Assembly: GCF_000012385.1 (NCBI RefSeq)
Contig: NC_007940.1
Location: forward strand, 1,116,001 to 1,180,000
From: Rickettsia bellii RML369-C
GTDB taxonomy: Bacteria > Pseudomonadota > Alphaproteobacteria > Rickettsiales > Rickettsiaceae
Direction of reading: 5' to 3'
Length of the DNA: 64,000 nucleotides
Shown: positions 9,177-19,300 of the stretch, in pieces
Layout of the letters: each line of letters starts with the position of its first letter
Position numbering within the stretch: position 1 is the first letter of the stretch
Program-made: the position numbers and the translations under genes
The notes under the pieces: model-generated
The model's input: only the letters and a program-made list of their open reading frames with translations
Told to the model about the DNA's origin: nothing
Databases searched by the model: none

Positions 9177-10275
9177 AAATTATTTTGACCAAATAAAAAG
9201 ACTACCACTTACTTTAATCCTACTCATTAGCCTAATTTGTTCTATTGGGTTTATTGTTCTTTATTCTGCTGCAAACAGCAATCTGCAACCTTGGGCACTT
9301 AAACAAATTGTGAATTTTTGTATATTCATGCCTATAGCTATAATCATTGCTTTAATTGATTTACGGATTATCTTTAGATTATCTTATATTTTCTATTTTT
9401 GCGTACTCGCTTTATTAGTTGCCGTAGAGCTTTTTGGCTCAACTGCCATGGGCGGAAAAAGATGGATAGATATCGGGATAGTAAAGCTGCAACCTTCCGA
9501 GCCGATAAAAATTGCCATAGTATTGATGTTAGCCCGATATTTTCACTCACTAACAGTGGATGATCTAAGTAAACTTCATAAAGTAATTATACCAATTATA
9601 GGCGTGCTAGTTCCAGCTTTTTTAATAATTAGAGAACCGGATCTTGGTACAGGTATGATTACTTTAATTGTCTCTAGCATTATATTTTTTGCAGTAGGTT
9701 TTAGAATAAAATATTTTATAATACTTGGAGTTACAGCCCTTGTTAGCTTACCTATCGCTTGGAATATGATGTATGATTATCAGAAAAAACGGGTAATGGT
9801 ATTTTTAGATCCTGAACAAGACCCGCTAGGTGCTAGCTATAATATTATACAATCTAAAATCGCTATAGGCTCAGGGGGCTTTTTTGGGCTTGGGTTAAAC
9901 CAAGGTAGTCAGAGTCATTTAGATTTCTTGCCCGAACATCAAACCGATTTTATTTTTGCTACTTTTGCTGAAGAATTCGGCTTTTTAGGCGGTATGTTTT
10001 TACTTGTGTTATATTTCTCACTTATAACTCTTTCCTTATTAATTGGCGTCAATTGTCGCACTGTTTTTAGCAAATTAATGGTCATAGGCATAACTGCCAC
10101 GCTATTTAGTCACGTATTTATCAATATGGCTATGGTTATGGGATTAGTACCTGTAGTAGGAGTACCACTACCATTTATTTCTTATGGTGGTACAATGATG
10201 GCATCAATGTTGATGGGCTTTGGATTGGTTATGAATGCTCAAGTAAATGGGCATACTAACTTAACAAATATATGA
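9166..10275 (+). CDS. rodA: Rod-shape protein RodA (SEDS peptidoglycan glycosyltransferase)
   Basis: RodA polymerises lipid II into glycan strands during side-wall elongation, working with PBP2 and MreB. The 369-residue protein has about 10 membrane helices and SEDS signatures: MGGKRWIDIGIVKLQPSEP (residues ~92-110), the IREPDLGTG loop, the FLPEHQTDFIFATFAEEFGF segment, and the C-terminal VGVPLPFISYGGT. The length is normal. The start ATG at 9166 overlaps the ankyrin gene; an adjacent ATG at 9169 is equally possible. A strong hairpin follows at 10287-10316, separating it from the convergent corA gene. Confidence 0.95.
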   Translation: MMHKNYFDQIKRLPLTLILLISLICSIGFIVLYSAANSNLQPWALKQIVNFCIFMPIAIIIALIDLRIIFRLSYIFYFCVLALLVAVELFGSTAMGGKRWIDIGIVKLQPSEPIKIAIVLMLARYFHSLTVDDLSKLHKVIIPIIGVLVPAFLIIREPDLGTGMITLIVSSIIFFAVGFRIKYFIILGVTALVSLPIAWNMMYDYQKKRVMVFLDPEQDPLGASYNIIQSKIAIGSGGFFGLGLNQGSQSHLDFLPEHQTDFIFATFAEEFGFLGGMFLLVLYFSLITLSLLIGVNCRTVFSKLMVIGITATLFSHVFINMAMVMGLVPVVGVPLPFISYGGTMMASMLMGFGLVMNAQVNGHTNLTNI

Positions 10276-10286
10276 GAGTTTGGTTT

Positions 10287-10316
10287 GACTATTATAACGA
10301 GCATGTTATAATAGTC
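10287..10316. terminator. Hairpin terminator between convergent rodA and corA
   Basis: GACTATTATAAC (10287-10298) pairs perfectly with GTTATAATAGTC (10305-10316) across a 6-base loop. It lies 12 bp after the rodA stop and 15 bp after the corA stop on the other strand. On the plus strand it is followed by AT-rich sequence ending in ATTTTTTAT, so it may serve both genes. Confidence 0.65.
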
Positions 10317-10330
10317 ACAAATATTATTTT

Positions 10331-11305
10331 TTATAACCACTTCTTCTTTTTAAAATATTTATAGGTAACGGCTATAGATATGACCATTAAAAACAAGGCT
10401 ATAGGGTAGCCGTAAGGCGATTGAAGCTCAGGCATCATAGTAAAATTCATGCCGTAAATACTAGCTATTAAAGTAGGCGGCAGGAAAAATATAGTCACTA
10501 ATGAGAAAAGCTTAACCATATTATTCTGCTCAATAGCAATCATACCAAGTGCTGCGTCTAAGGTTCTTGCGATCTCACTAGATATAAATTGTGAAAAATT
10601 AATTATTGAATCCACATCCCGAAGTAGTGTATCTAATAAATCTTTTGATGCTTTATTTTGACTTATTTGCGGGGATTTTAAAATATACTGAATAACCATA
10701 GTAAGTGAAAATAAACATTCACGACTTTTTGAAAGTAAATCACCTTTCTGTCCTATTTTCTTTAATATTCTTTTATGGTCTATTCGTAAATCATTTAAAT
10801 TATTATCAAGTATCAAACGCCCATAATCATCAATATCCATACTAACAGATTGCACAACATTTGATAAGCCTGTTACCATATTACGAAGTAACATAAACAA
10901 CATATGCTCTGCTGTATATTTATACGTCAACTGTTTAGCAAATTTATTAATACAATCATTGAAAGAGGTTAACTCTACATAACGAACAGTTATTAAATAA
11001 GATTTATGTAAGATAAATACTATAGAATGCGTTTCTGGAAATTTCTTCTCTTTATTAATAAGCTCTGTAATAGTTAGATATAATGCATCATTTTCCGTAT
11101 ATAATCTTTCTGAAATCTCAATTTGTGATATATCTTTTAATGTTGGTATATCTATATTTAATGAATTCTTTATCTCTTCTCTTTCTTCATTTGTAATATT
11201 AAATAAATCAATCCATAAAGTTGATTCATTAACAAGATACTCTTCTTTTTTTACTATAGCATTATTTTCTTTTAAATATGTGGTAATCATAACCTTAAGT
11301 AACAA
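10331..11305 (-). CDS. corA: CorA-family Mg2+/Co2+ transporter
   Basis: CorA forms a pentameric inner-membrane magnesium channel. The 324-residue protein has a large cytosolic N-terminal domain and two C-terminal membrane helices. The hallmark YGMNF motif sits at the end of the first helix (IASIYGMNFTMMPEL), followed by the second helix and a lysine-rich tail (KYFKKKKWL), as in all CorA proteins. It is transcribed convergently to rodA from a gap of 110 bp. The initiator ATG at 11305 is followed immediately by a hydrophobic stretch (MLLKVMITTYLK); a start at the internal Met (residue 6) is also possible. Confidence 0.93.
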   Translation of the reverse strand: MLLKVMITTYLKENNAIVKKEEYLVNESTLWIDLFNITNEEREEIKNSLNIDIPTLKDISQIEISERLYTENDALYLTITELINKEKKFPETHSIVFILHKSYLITVRYVELTSFNDCINKFAKQLTYKYTAEHMLFMLLRNMVTGLSNVVQSVSMDIDDYGRLILDNNLNDLRIDHKRILKKIGQKGDLLSKSRECLFSLTMVIQYILKSPQISQNKASKDLLDTLLRDVDSIINFSQFISSEIARTLDAALGMIAIEQNNMVKLFSLVTIFFLPPTLIASIYGMNFTMMPELQSPYGYPIALFLMVISIAVTYKYFKKKKWL

Positions 11306-11415
11306 ATTTTATTATCAAGATTAGCAAAATTCTGTTTTTAAAGCAACTTAAAGCTATTATTCATAGAAATATAGAATATATAATAATATAAAAAAACAGT
11401 TTAAAGGAAAATGAA

Positions 11416-11859
11416 ATGCAAGTTCTAAAACCAAAAATAAATACAAGATATTGTAGTATATGTGCAGGGTTACTATTTATCTTATATTTTGTCATATTCA
11501 CCCAATTAGGAATATCTCTAAACGTGCTTATTGTGCTTTATTTAGCTATAACAACTTTCACTATACTAGGAGTTAAAATATTTTTTCACTGGATAGAATA
11601 TTCCATTGATGAATATAAAGTCTCAAAAATCAATAATTTTATTACATATGAGAGAGTAGATATTAGATATCAAGATATAAAAGAAGTAAATTTGAAAATT
11701 GGACTTTTACAACGTTTTTGTAATCTTGGAACTATTTCTATGCTAAGTAATGCTACCATAGAAAAAGCCGGCATAACATTTTTCAATGTAGAAAATCCTC
11801 TTGAAATATACCAAGAAATACAAAATAGAATTGATCAGTGTAAAAAAGTAAATAATTAG
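11416..11859 (+). CDS. Small membrane protein with a PH-like (bPH_2/YdbT-type) domain
   Basis: This 147-residue protein has two adjacent membrane segments (about residues 17-36 and 38-56). A beta-rich soluble region follows, with the pattern EYSIDEYKVSKINNFITYERVDIRYQDIKEVNLKIG, which resembles bacterial PH-like domains of the DUF304/bPH_2 type. The AAAGGAAAATG context gives a good ribosome-binding site. No catalytic motif is visible. It stands alone between corA and a repeat-rich gap. The family assignment rests on the overall layout, so function is unknown. Confidence 0.6.
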   Translation: MQVLKPKINTRYCSICAGLLFILYFVIFTQLGISLNVLIVLYLAITTFTILGVKIFFHWIEYSIDEYKVSKINNFITYERVDIRYQDIKEVNLKIGLLQRFCNLGTISMLSNATIEKAGITFFNVENPLEIYQEIQNRIDQCKKVNN

Positions 11860-11891
11860 ACTTTCTTATATTATTGAGTTACTGCCCCTAA

Positions 11892-11998
11892 TATAGTCAA
11901 TTCAGTTGGATTAGCATACAAGGAGCGAGGAGCAACACCTATAAAAATAGGCGAGATGACGAACAAGGACGTAGGCTAGTTTAGATCAATTGACTATA
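11892..11998. repeat. 107-bp palindromic/MITE-like repeat with 11-bp terminal inverted repeats
   Basis: It begins TATAGTCAATT and ends AATTGACTATA, a perfect 11-bp inverted repeat. It also contains an inner hairpin CCTATAAAAATAGG followed by CGAGATGACGAACAAGG. A degraded relative lies around 44352-44424 (CCTATAATAATAGGCGAG, AACGAACAA, TTTACTATATA). It is unlike the GTCAT-type palindromes in the window. The rest of the gap to 12151 is AT-rich, with no gene seen. Confidence 0.6.
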
Positions 11999-12151
11999 AA
12001 TGAAAAATTTTATTAGGTTCTGTAAATAAGTCATTAATTTATATTTTTAATTAAATATCTATTGCATTCTTAAAACCCTTTATTATGATTCTACCAATAG
12101 TTAATTTTTAATAGAATATTAAAAATCATAGAATTTAATAAGAGTTTAAAT

Positions 12152-13570
12152 ATGAAAGAATTAATAGAACTTTTAGAAAAAAAAGGTTTAAAAGAAAAAG
12201 CTGATAGTTTAAAAAATGGTAGTACTAAGCTTAATATTATAGGTAACAAAGTAGGAACATGGGGAGCAAAAGAAATTATATACATTTTTAAATTTGATAA
12301 TTTAACTAAGCTTAATATTACCTATAGCGAAATAGGAAAAAGATGGTTAATATTAATTTTCTCCCTTCTCAAATTTCACGACTCTTTAAGAGTGCTTAAT
12401 CTTTCTGATAACATAATTAAGAACGAAAAGGTAATAGTAGAAAAAACATGGTTACCTATGATTTTTAATGGTCTTAAATTTAATATATCATTAACTAAGC
12501 TTAACATTTCTAATAATTTAATAGGACAAGAAGAAACAAGAGTAATTTTTGATGCTTTAAAATTTCACAACTCTTTAACTGCTCTTGATATTTCCAATAA
12601 CTTAATGGGAAAAGAAAGAGCAATATCAAATGCATTTTTCCTTAAATCTAATACTTCTTTAACTGAACTTAATATTGCCTCTAATAAAATAGGGAAAGAA
12701 TGGACAACAGTAATTTTTGATGCCCTAAAATTTAATAAATCTTTAAGAGTACTTAATCTCTCTAATAACACATTAGAGAGAGAAAAAACAATAATAGTGA
12801 CAAAATGGATAACAGCAATTTTTTACGCTCTTAAATCTAATAATTCTTTAACTACTCTCGATATTTCTAATAACTTAATAGGGAGAGAAGAAGCAATAGT
12901 AATTTTTAATGCTCTTAAATTTAACAAATCTTTAACTGAGCTTAATATTTCTTATAACTTAATCGAGAAAGAATGGATAGAGGCAGCTTTCAATGCTCTT
13001 AAATTTAATAACTCTTTAAGAGTACTAAATCTTTCTAATAACAAAATAGGAGAAAAAGAAATAGTAATTACGGATACGCTTAAATCTGGTAGCCCTTTAA
13101 ATGAACTTGATATTACTAATAACTCACTACAATATTTTACTAAAATAGAGGAAAAAATCCAATATAACAATATCCAATATAACGAGCAATTAACAAGATT
13201 TATTTTGTTTCTAAAAAAAGCTTTTCCAGATAAAAATGAACAAATTAACACTATTAGAAATGATTCTTATGATATTTTTAAGATTGCAAGTGCTATAAAA
13301 TTTTATAAAAAAGTTCCTAAGAAACTGTTAAAAGAATGTTTACAAGAACAAAAAATTGATAATTTTAAATTTACAATAGAAGCGATGAATAACTTTAAAA
13401 AAGCATATCCTTTTTTTATTGCCGGAATATGTATAAAAATGGAAATTATTGTTTCTGTAGATTATAGCATTATAATACCTAATGATATAACATTCCATAT
13501 TGCTTCTTATTTAGAAAAGGAAAAATGGGGAATAGATGTTGAGGTTTTAGGAAAAAGTATATACCCCTAA
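12152..13570 (+). CDS. Leucine-rich-repeat protein, ribonuclease-inhibitor type (472 aa)
   Basis: Residues about 30-330 are built of RI-like leucine-rich repeats of about 28 residues, in two alternating flavours: SLTxLNISNNLIGxE and SLRVLNLSNNxIxxE, each followed by a WxxxIFxALKFNN helix. The C-terminal ~140 residues are non-repetitive and helical. There is no signal peptide. The N-terminus (MKELIELLEKKGLKEKADSLKNGS) closely parallels that of the second LRR protein at 52457, indicating a shared family. LRR proteins in intracellular bacteria are often host-interacting effectors; that role is inferred. The high similarity among DNA repeats suggests recent internal duplication. Confidence 0.85.
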   Translation: MKELIELLEKKGLKEKADSLKNGSTKLNIIGNKVGTWGAKEIIYIFKFDNLTKLNITYSEIGKRWLILIFSLLKFHDSLRVLNLSDNIIKNEKVIVEKTWLPMIFNGLKFNISLTKLNISNNLIGQEETRVIFDALKFHNSLTALDISNNLMGKERAISNAFFLKSNTSLTELNIASNKIGKEWTTVIFDALKFNKSLRVLNLSNNTLEREKTIIVTKWITAIFYALKSNNSLTTLDISNNLIGREEAIVIFNALKFNKSLTELNISYNLIEKEWIEAAFNALKFNNSLRVLNLSNNKIGEKEIVITDTLKSGSPLNELDITNNSLQYFTKIEEKIQYNNIQYNEQLTRFILFLKKAFPDKNEQINTIRNDSYDIFKIASAIKFYKKVPKKLLKECLQEQKIDNFKFTIEAMNNFKKAYPFFIAGICIKMEIIVSVDYSIIIPNDITFHIASYLEKEKWGIDVEVLGKSIYP

Positions 13571-13617
13571 TAAATGAAAAATCTAAATTTTATTCATAAC
13601 AAGTATTTAAAAGCTTT

Positions 13618-13648
13618 TTGGAGAAAAGTATAAAATACTCCTTTCCAA
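13618..13648. terminator. Imperfect hairpin between convergent genes
   Basis: TTGGA...AGTAT (13618-13632) can pair with ATACT...TCCAA (13636-13648) with an internal mismatch. It lies between the LRR gene and the convergent toxin-like locus, where a shared terminator is expected. Confidence 0.35.
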
Positions 13649-13659
13649 AGAGAAGAAGC

Positions 13660-14748
13660 TTACATCACTTCCCCTAAAACTTCTAGTTCATCATGTTGAG
13701 CCTTTTCATATCTATCCTTTATTTCTAATAACTCTGTCCATGTAGTTTTTATTTCCGGCAGTTCAGTAGGAAGATTTTTTGATATTTCATTTAAAGAATT
13801 TTGATCTTGTGAAGATAGCGGAAACTTTTGTATATTTTTGATTAAATTACAAAGCCCATTAGCCCATAAATTTTCTGATACATTATTAGTTTTGGTAATT
13901 TTATTGTACAAAGATTTAAGATATGGAAATACTACTTTGCAAGTATTTAAAGCTGTGGAAACAAATTGTAAATTATTAAGCCCTTTATTTATATCTACTA
14001 TTTCCTTACTTACATCAACTATGAAAGATATATCGCTATATATTATAGCTACTGCTCCACCGCTAGCAATTGTAAGCTTTGTACTAGAATCTTGAGGCAG
14101 TTTAGAATATATGGCACTACCTATAGTATAAGCAGAAAAAGCAAGTTGGGTTAAGGGATTAACAGCAGATAAACCTACTATAGCTACTTTACCGGCAATA
14201 ATAACTCCATTCATATAACTTTTATCTTCCATATAATCTTTAATAGAAGAAAGAATAGATGGAATTAAATGAATAGGTAAATTATATAAGTTAACCGACG
14301 GAAGTAGTGAAGCTACATAAACTACTGTACCAGTAACAGGGATAATAACTTTTAGGCTTGGGTTATCGTTATCTAAAAAACCAAAAGTATTTTTTACTAT
14401 TTCGCAACTATTACCTATTTGTATTATAGTACTAGCATTTTGATTTAACGTGCTAATATGATTATTTCTATCATAAGGCAGAGATAATATTTCTGCTAAA
14501 TTTTGCGGTTTCTTACAAACCTTAGCCCAAGCAGGTAGCTCTTTAATAGGTGTGTTATAGTAAACATTAGCACATCCACCAGAACTATCATTACGAATAA
14601 CCATATTTACTTCATTTTGTCCATCAATACTTCTTACTATATGCTGTTTAAAAGGACCAGCTACATGATGGCATCCTTGATAAGAATTATACTGCTTCCA
14701 GACATTATTTTCTTCAACAATGATAGAACTAGATAAAGAGGCTATATT
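13660..14748 (-). pseudogene. C-terminal fragment of a decayed large toxin-like gene
   Basis: An ATG-started frame gives 314 residues from 14604, but the frame is open back to 14748. The extra residues (SLSSSIIVEENNVW, KQYNSYQGCHHVAGPF, ...) look like protein and no ATG precedes them. Removing one TA from the TATA at 14743-14746 joins this frame to the upstream 524-residue fragment as ...LNGKIASLSSS..., so I read it as the 3' end of that gene. The region is rich in hydrophobic helices (VIIPVTGTVVYVASLL; GVIIAGKVAIVGLSAVNPL), followed by a charged C-terminal segment. No catalytic motif was recognised. Confidence 0.6.
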
Positions 14749-16316
14749 TTACCATTAAGCGATACGTATTTTTCGCCGATAAAAATATCATTTTTAGGTT
14801 GTTGCTTTGAATGGTAAATATTAGAAATACTATTTATCCCTTCTCTTATTGATCCTATTATATTATTAATAAACGAACCGCTCTTACTAGCACCCGAAGT
14901 TAAAAATTCTGCGTGATAACTAGCTTCATCTATATTAAATTCTGTTTTACTATAATGATTATACCTTATTTGGTGCATAGTTTGAGCTGTATTAATTAGG
15001 CTATCTATAAATTCTATTACAGATGTAGAGCTAAATGAAATTTGTTCTATAGCTTTTCTATATTCTGCTACTTTTTCTTTAGAGATAGATTTAAGCGGTA
15101 AGCTTTCATGTAAGATAAATTTATATTGGCTTAATAATTTATCATTAATACAATCTTTTAATTTTATTAGATCATTTGGAATGAGATTATAATTTTGTAA
15201 ATATTGCATTTGCTCTAATAACGAAGCAAAACCTAAAGCTTTAGCAGTAGAAACATTTTTAATATTTTCTAATGCTATTAAATATTTTAATTCATTTATA
15301 TCTAAACAATTTGCTTTATTACCAAGTTTATCTATATGTATATATGCCTCTTGTACTATTCCGGCTTGCAATAATTGAAATTGGAACGAATAATCGCTAT
15401 TATGATAGATGATTATTGGTTCCAATAATTCTTCTAATCCCCAAAATTCAAATATATCAATATGTGAGGCATAAGTGTCGGAATATACTTTTGATATAAT
15501 AAGTTCGTAACCATTTACATGTTTTAAAACCATATCTTCACTTTGTCTCTCAACTGTTATATCATTTGGATTAATATTCCAAAACCTCACTATTCCAATT
15601 TTTTTATTCTCTTCTGGAGTTGGATGCGAATCAGTATATATATCTTCTATATTATGAAATATTTCCTCATCCTGAGTAAAATCAAAATTATATACTGTAA
15701 ATATATCAGGATTATTTAGATTTTTATGATTTAGTGTTAAGATATCTTGATTGATATGAGGTAATTTTATAGGATTTTTATAATCTATAGCTTTGTTATA
15801 TTTATAGAACTTAAAATTTTTCCATGATTCATGGTCAGAGTAAAAATCTTTTAACACTATACTTGCTTGTAAACCGATAAGTCTATTAGTAGTTAAAAAT
15901 ATTAAATCATAATCTTTACGGTATATTTCATAATTAGTGTCTTCAATAACTGCTAATTTTGTATCGGATGATACTAAAAATACGTTTTTAGTATTACTTG
16001 CCCTATAGAAAGGAGCTAATATTAACCCTGTTTTTGGAGTATTAAATGGAATAAACCCGTTATATTCTTCATCTAATAACATTAAATGCTGATATTCTGC
16101 TCCTTTAAAATAATCTAAAACATCAACAATCTTAATACTATTTTTCTCTTGATTTGTTATTTTTAATTTTAAACTATTGCTTATATTAGCTATTTCCATA
16201 CTACTTATACTATAAGGTATATACAGCACATCTAATTCTTGGTCGGTTGCTTTGTTATTAATATAAAATTTAGAATACCATAATAAAAATTCTGCTATAT
16301 ATATCGCCTTTCTCAT
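14742..16316 (-). pseudogene. Middle fragment of a decayed large toxin-like gene
   Basis: This 524-residue frame overlaps the upstream 1238-residue frame by 47 bp. Removing one G from the GG pair (plus-strand CC at 16307-16308) makes ...GNEKAIYIAEFLLWYS... continuous, so the two are very probably one ancestral gene. The sequence is Asn/Ile/Lys-rich with mixed alpha/beta character and a helical C-terminal half. No known active-site motif was recognised. The fragment ends at TAG 14742, where a TA duplication appears to have shifted the frame again. Translation of this piece alone would lack an evident ribosome-binding site. Confidence 0.6.
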
Positions 16317-19300
16317 TACCCTGAGCGTAAATTACCTGCTTGTTTAAACTTATAATATCTTTCCCGTCAGAACCTAAAATTATATTCTTCTTATTATCAC
16401 TATCAAGCTGTAATATTTTGTTATAATCTTCTATATCAGGAGAGAAAAACGGTATTTCCATTACTGTTAGAATTTTATACCCTTCCTTAGAGCTAGTAAT
16501 TTTCTTTAAATATTTTTGGTATTGTGATAGATTTTGTAATTCTTGCACTATACGCTTATCATCTTGATTTGGATAACGTACATCTAACTCAAAACGATTG
16601 ATTATTTCGTTATTAGATAATTTAGGAATAACATGAGTACCATATTTGTCGAATAATATGTAGTTAGTGTTTTGATAATTTTTAAGTTTTAAAGTAAAAA
16701 TCTTATCATTGCCCCAAGGACTGATATCAAAATATAAAATATCATCTTCCTTGGAATAATAAATCTTCTGACAATCTTTTAATAATACGATATCAGGAAA
16801 TGTAACTGTTACATTACCTTTTACATCAATTTCTGATTTTGTATTATAATCACCAAATCCGCTAGTTTTAATATAAAAAAGATATTTTCCTACTTCTCCT
16901 GAGATATTACTATTTGGCCAAACTACAACATCATTACAATTCTTTATTTTATCAGGATAAAATGAATTATTGGCACCTCCTGTATTAACTAATATAGGAC
17001 TTTGAAGTTTAGATTTTGAAACTAAGTCATTAGTATCACAAATAACAGTATCAGTATTATTTCTACTTCCATATATATTTATTTTTATCTTTTCATCAAT
17101 TTGTTCTGCCCATATTGTAGATTTTCCATTACCAAACCTTATATTCATCAAACCGGATATCGGCACCGCAGAATTCCAAGAAATTTTAATATCTTCATTT
17201 GACAATTTTGAGATATCTATAATATTAGTTGAGTTATATGCAAATTTAATTCTACCTGTAAAATTTTTTTCTAAAAAAGCAAAATGATTAGTTGTATTTT
17301 TACCACCCCTTAATGTGCTATTACCCTCATGAATATAAAAAATATTATTCCACTCATTACTACCGATAATATAGCCTGATTTTATATATGCTAAATCATA
17401 AATAATTTTTGGGTTTTTAGAAAAACTATTTGCTTGCGACTGAATGACTACGGCATTTTCACAATAATATTTACTATCTTTTGAATTATTACTTTCTTCT
17501 GAATACTCATAATTATTGTTTGTTTTCTTTGGTAAGCAAATCATATCTGCTTCTGAACGTTTTTTAGGTAAAAATCTCGATAAGCTATATTTTTTATTAT
17601 GAGGTTTACTCATATCAATTACGGAGGAAGAAGAACAAAGCTTAGTATTTGTTTTTTCAACTTCTACTTCTCTATAATTTTTGCTTATAAGATTTGGTTT
17701 AACAAGCGGTCCTGGTGTTACAATTTCTTTAACTTTAACTGTCTCTAAAAATATTTCACCTAACCCAAATCCATAAGCTACGATATCGACATTATTGGAT
17801 AAAGCCTGGAAATTCGCAAATGCTTGTTCCGTCAATTTATCTATATATTTTACGCGAGCAGCTAATTCTGTTATATCCTCATGCATTGGATATGATAAAA
17901 AACTACGCCAAAAAATACTCCAATTTTCATTATGAGTTGTGTCGTACTTTTCTTCATATTCTATAATATTACTAACACCGTTATATATACCCTGCCCAAT
18001 CATTAATACAGTACCAACTACAATACCTGCAATAGGATTAGCAACAAAAACTATACCGCTTATAAAAGATACAGATGAAAAAGTTATGGAAGCTATAGAG
18101 TCTCTTATTTCTTTATCACTACATTTAGTATCTATTGCTGATAGACATTCGTTTAATTTTACTGATGCTAAGGTTATATCTACAATATCAAATGCTCCTG
18201 CTATAGCACCAGCAGCACCTTTTGCAAATTTTACAGCATATTTTCCTGCTCCTACTTTAATTATAAATTCCGGTTTTATAAATTTGAAACGGGTTAGTTT
18301 ACTTGCAATATTTCCAGCATTATTTAGGGATTTAATAGTATATTTAACTGCTATATTTTCTATAGGTTGCGATAAGAATGAGTAGCTAAATCCTGCCAAA
18401 CCCAACATACATTCTTTAGTTGCATCATCTTGGACGCATGTTTGGCTAATACTATGAAGAGAGTTTATTAATTGTATATGACCTGCTGCATTTAATAATT
18501 TATTTCCTAAAGCCTTTCCATACTGCTTACTATGAATATTAGGCATAATTTCTTGAATATGTACGCTTTCTAAATATTTATCATACCCACCATACTGCCC
18601 TATTTGATATTTTAATTGATCATAGTCTTTCCCTGTTACTATTTGTATTTTGGAATTTTCTAATAAAGAAAATTGTTCAATTGCTTGTAAGCTAAATTTA
18701 TTTTGGCTTATATCTAAGATAGGTAATTTATTTAAATTGATTAATGATAAGGCATCTTTAATATCCAATTTATTATTACGAATACTTAATTCTTTTAAAT
18801 TCGGAAAATTTCCTGAATATAATATTGCTTCAAGACCATTCATTCCTATATTGTTATTATCAAGAATAAGTGTTTTAACTTTATTAAGATTTATCTTTGT
18901 TAATTTTTTTATATCTTTATTTTGGAAATTATAGCCTGATAAATCTAAAATTTCTTTTTCTGAAAAGTTTTTTATACCTGGTACTTTACCTTTCAATAAC
19001 TCTTGATAATCTGTGCTAATTTGATTTGGGTTGAGATTTAATTGGTTGACTGCTTTTTTAGGTAAAGGATTTGCTAGTACATAACAATTATGGTGAAGAT
19101 TAATACCATTAGCTGAAAAGAATTGTTTAATAAAACTACTAAATTCTGGATATGTTAAGTCAGCCTTAAGCGTAAATATTTCATTATAATTTATGGATTT
19201 ACTATATAATTTATATTGATTATTTTCTTTAAACAATAATATAGTATGCTCTCCATTACTGTATAATGCAGGTAATTGTTTAGGGAAATCCTTTTTACTT

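Noticed and set aside
9166..10275. FtsW rather than RodA
   Set aside because: Both are SEDS proteins; the length, short termini and solitary position outside a division cluster fit RodA better, though the distinction is by pattern only.
12152..13100. Regularly spaced repeats resembling a CRISPR array
   Set aside because: The period of about 84 bases follows codons of an LRR protein; repeats are translated and diverge at silent positions, and no cas genes are present.
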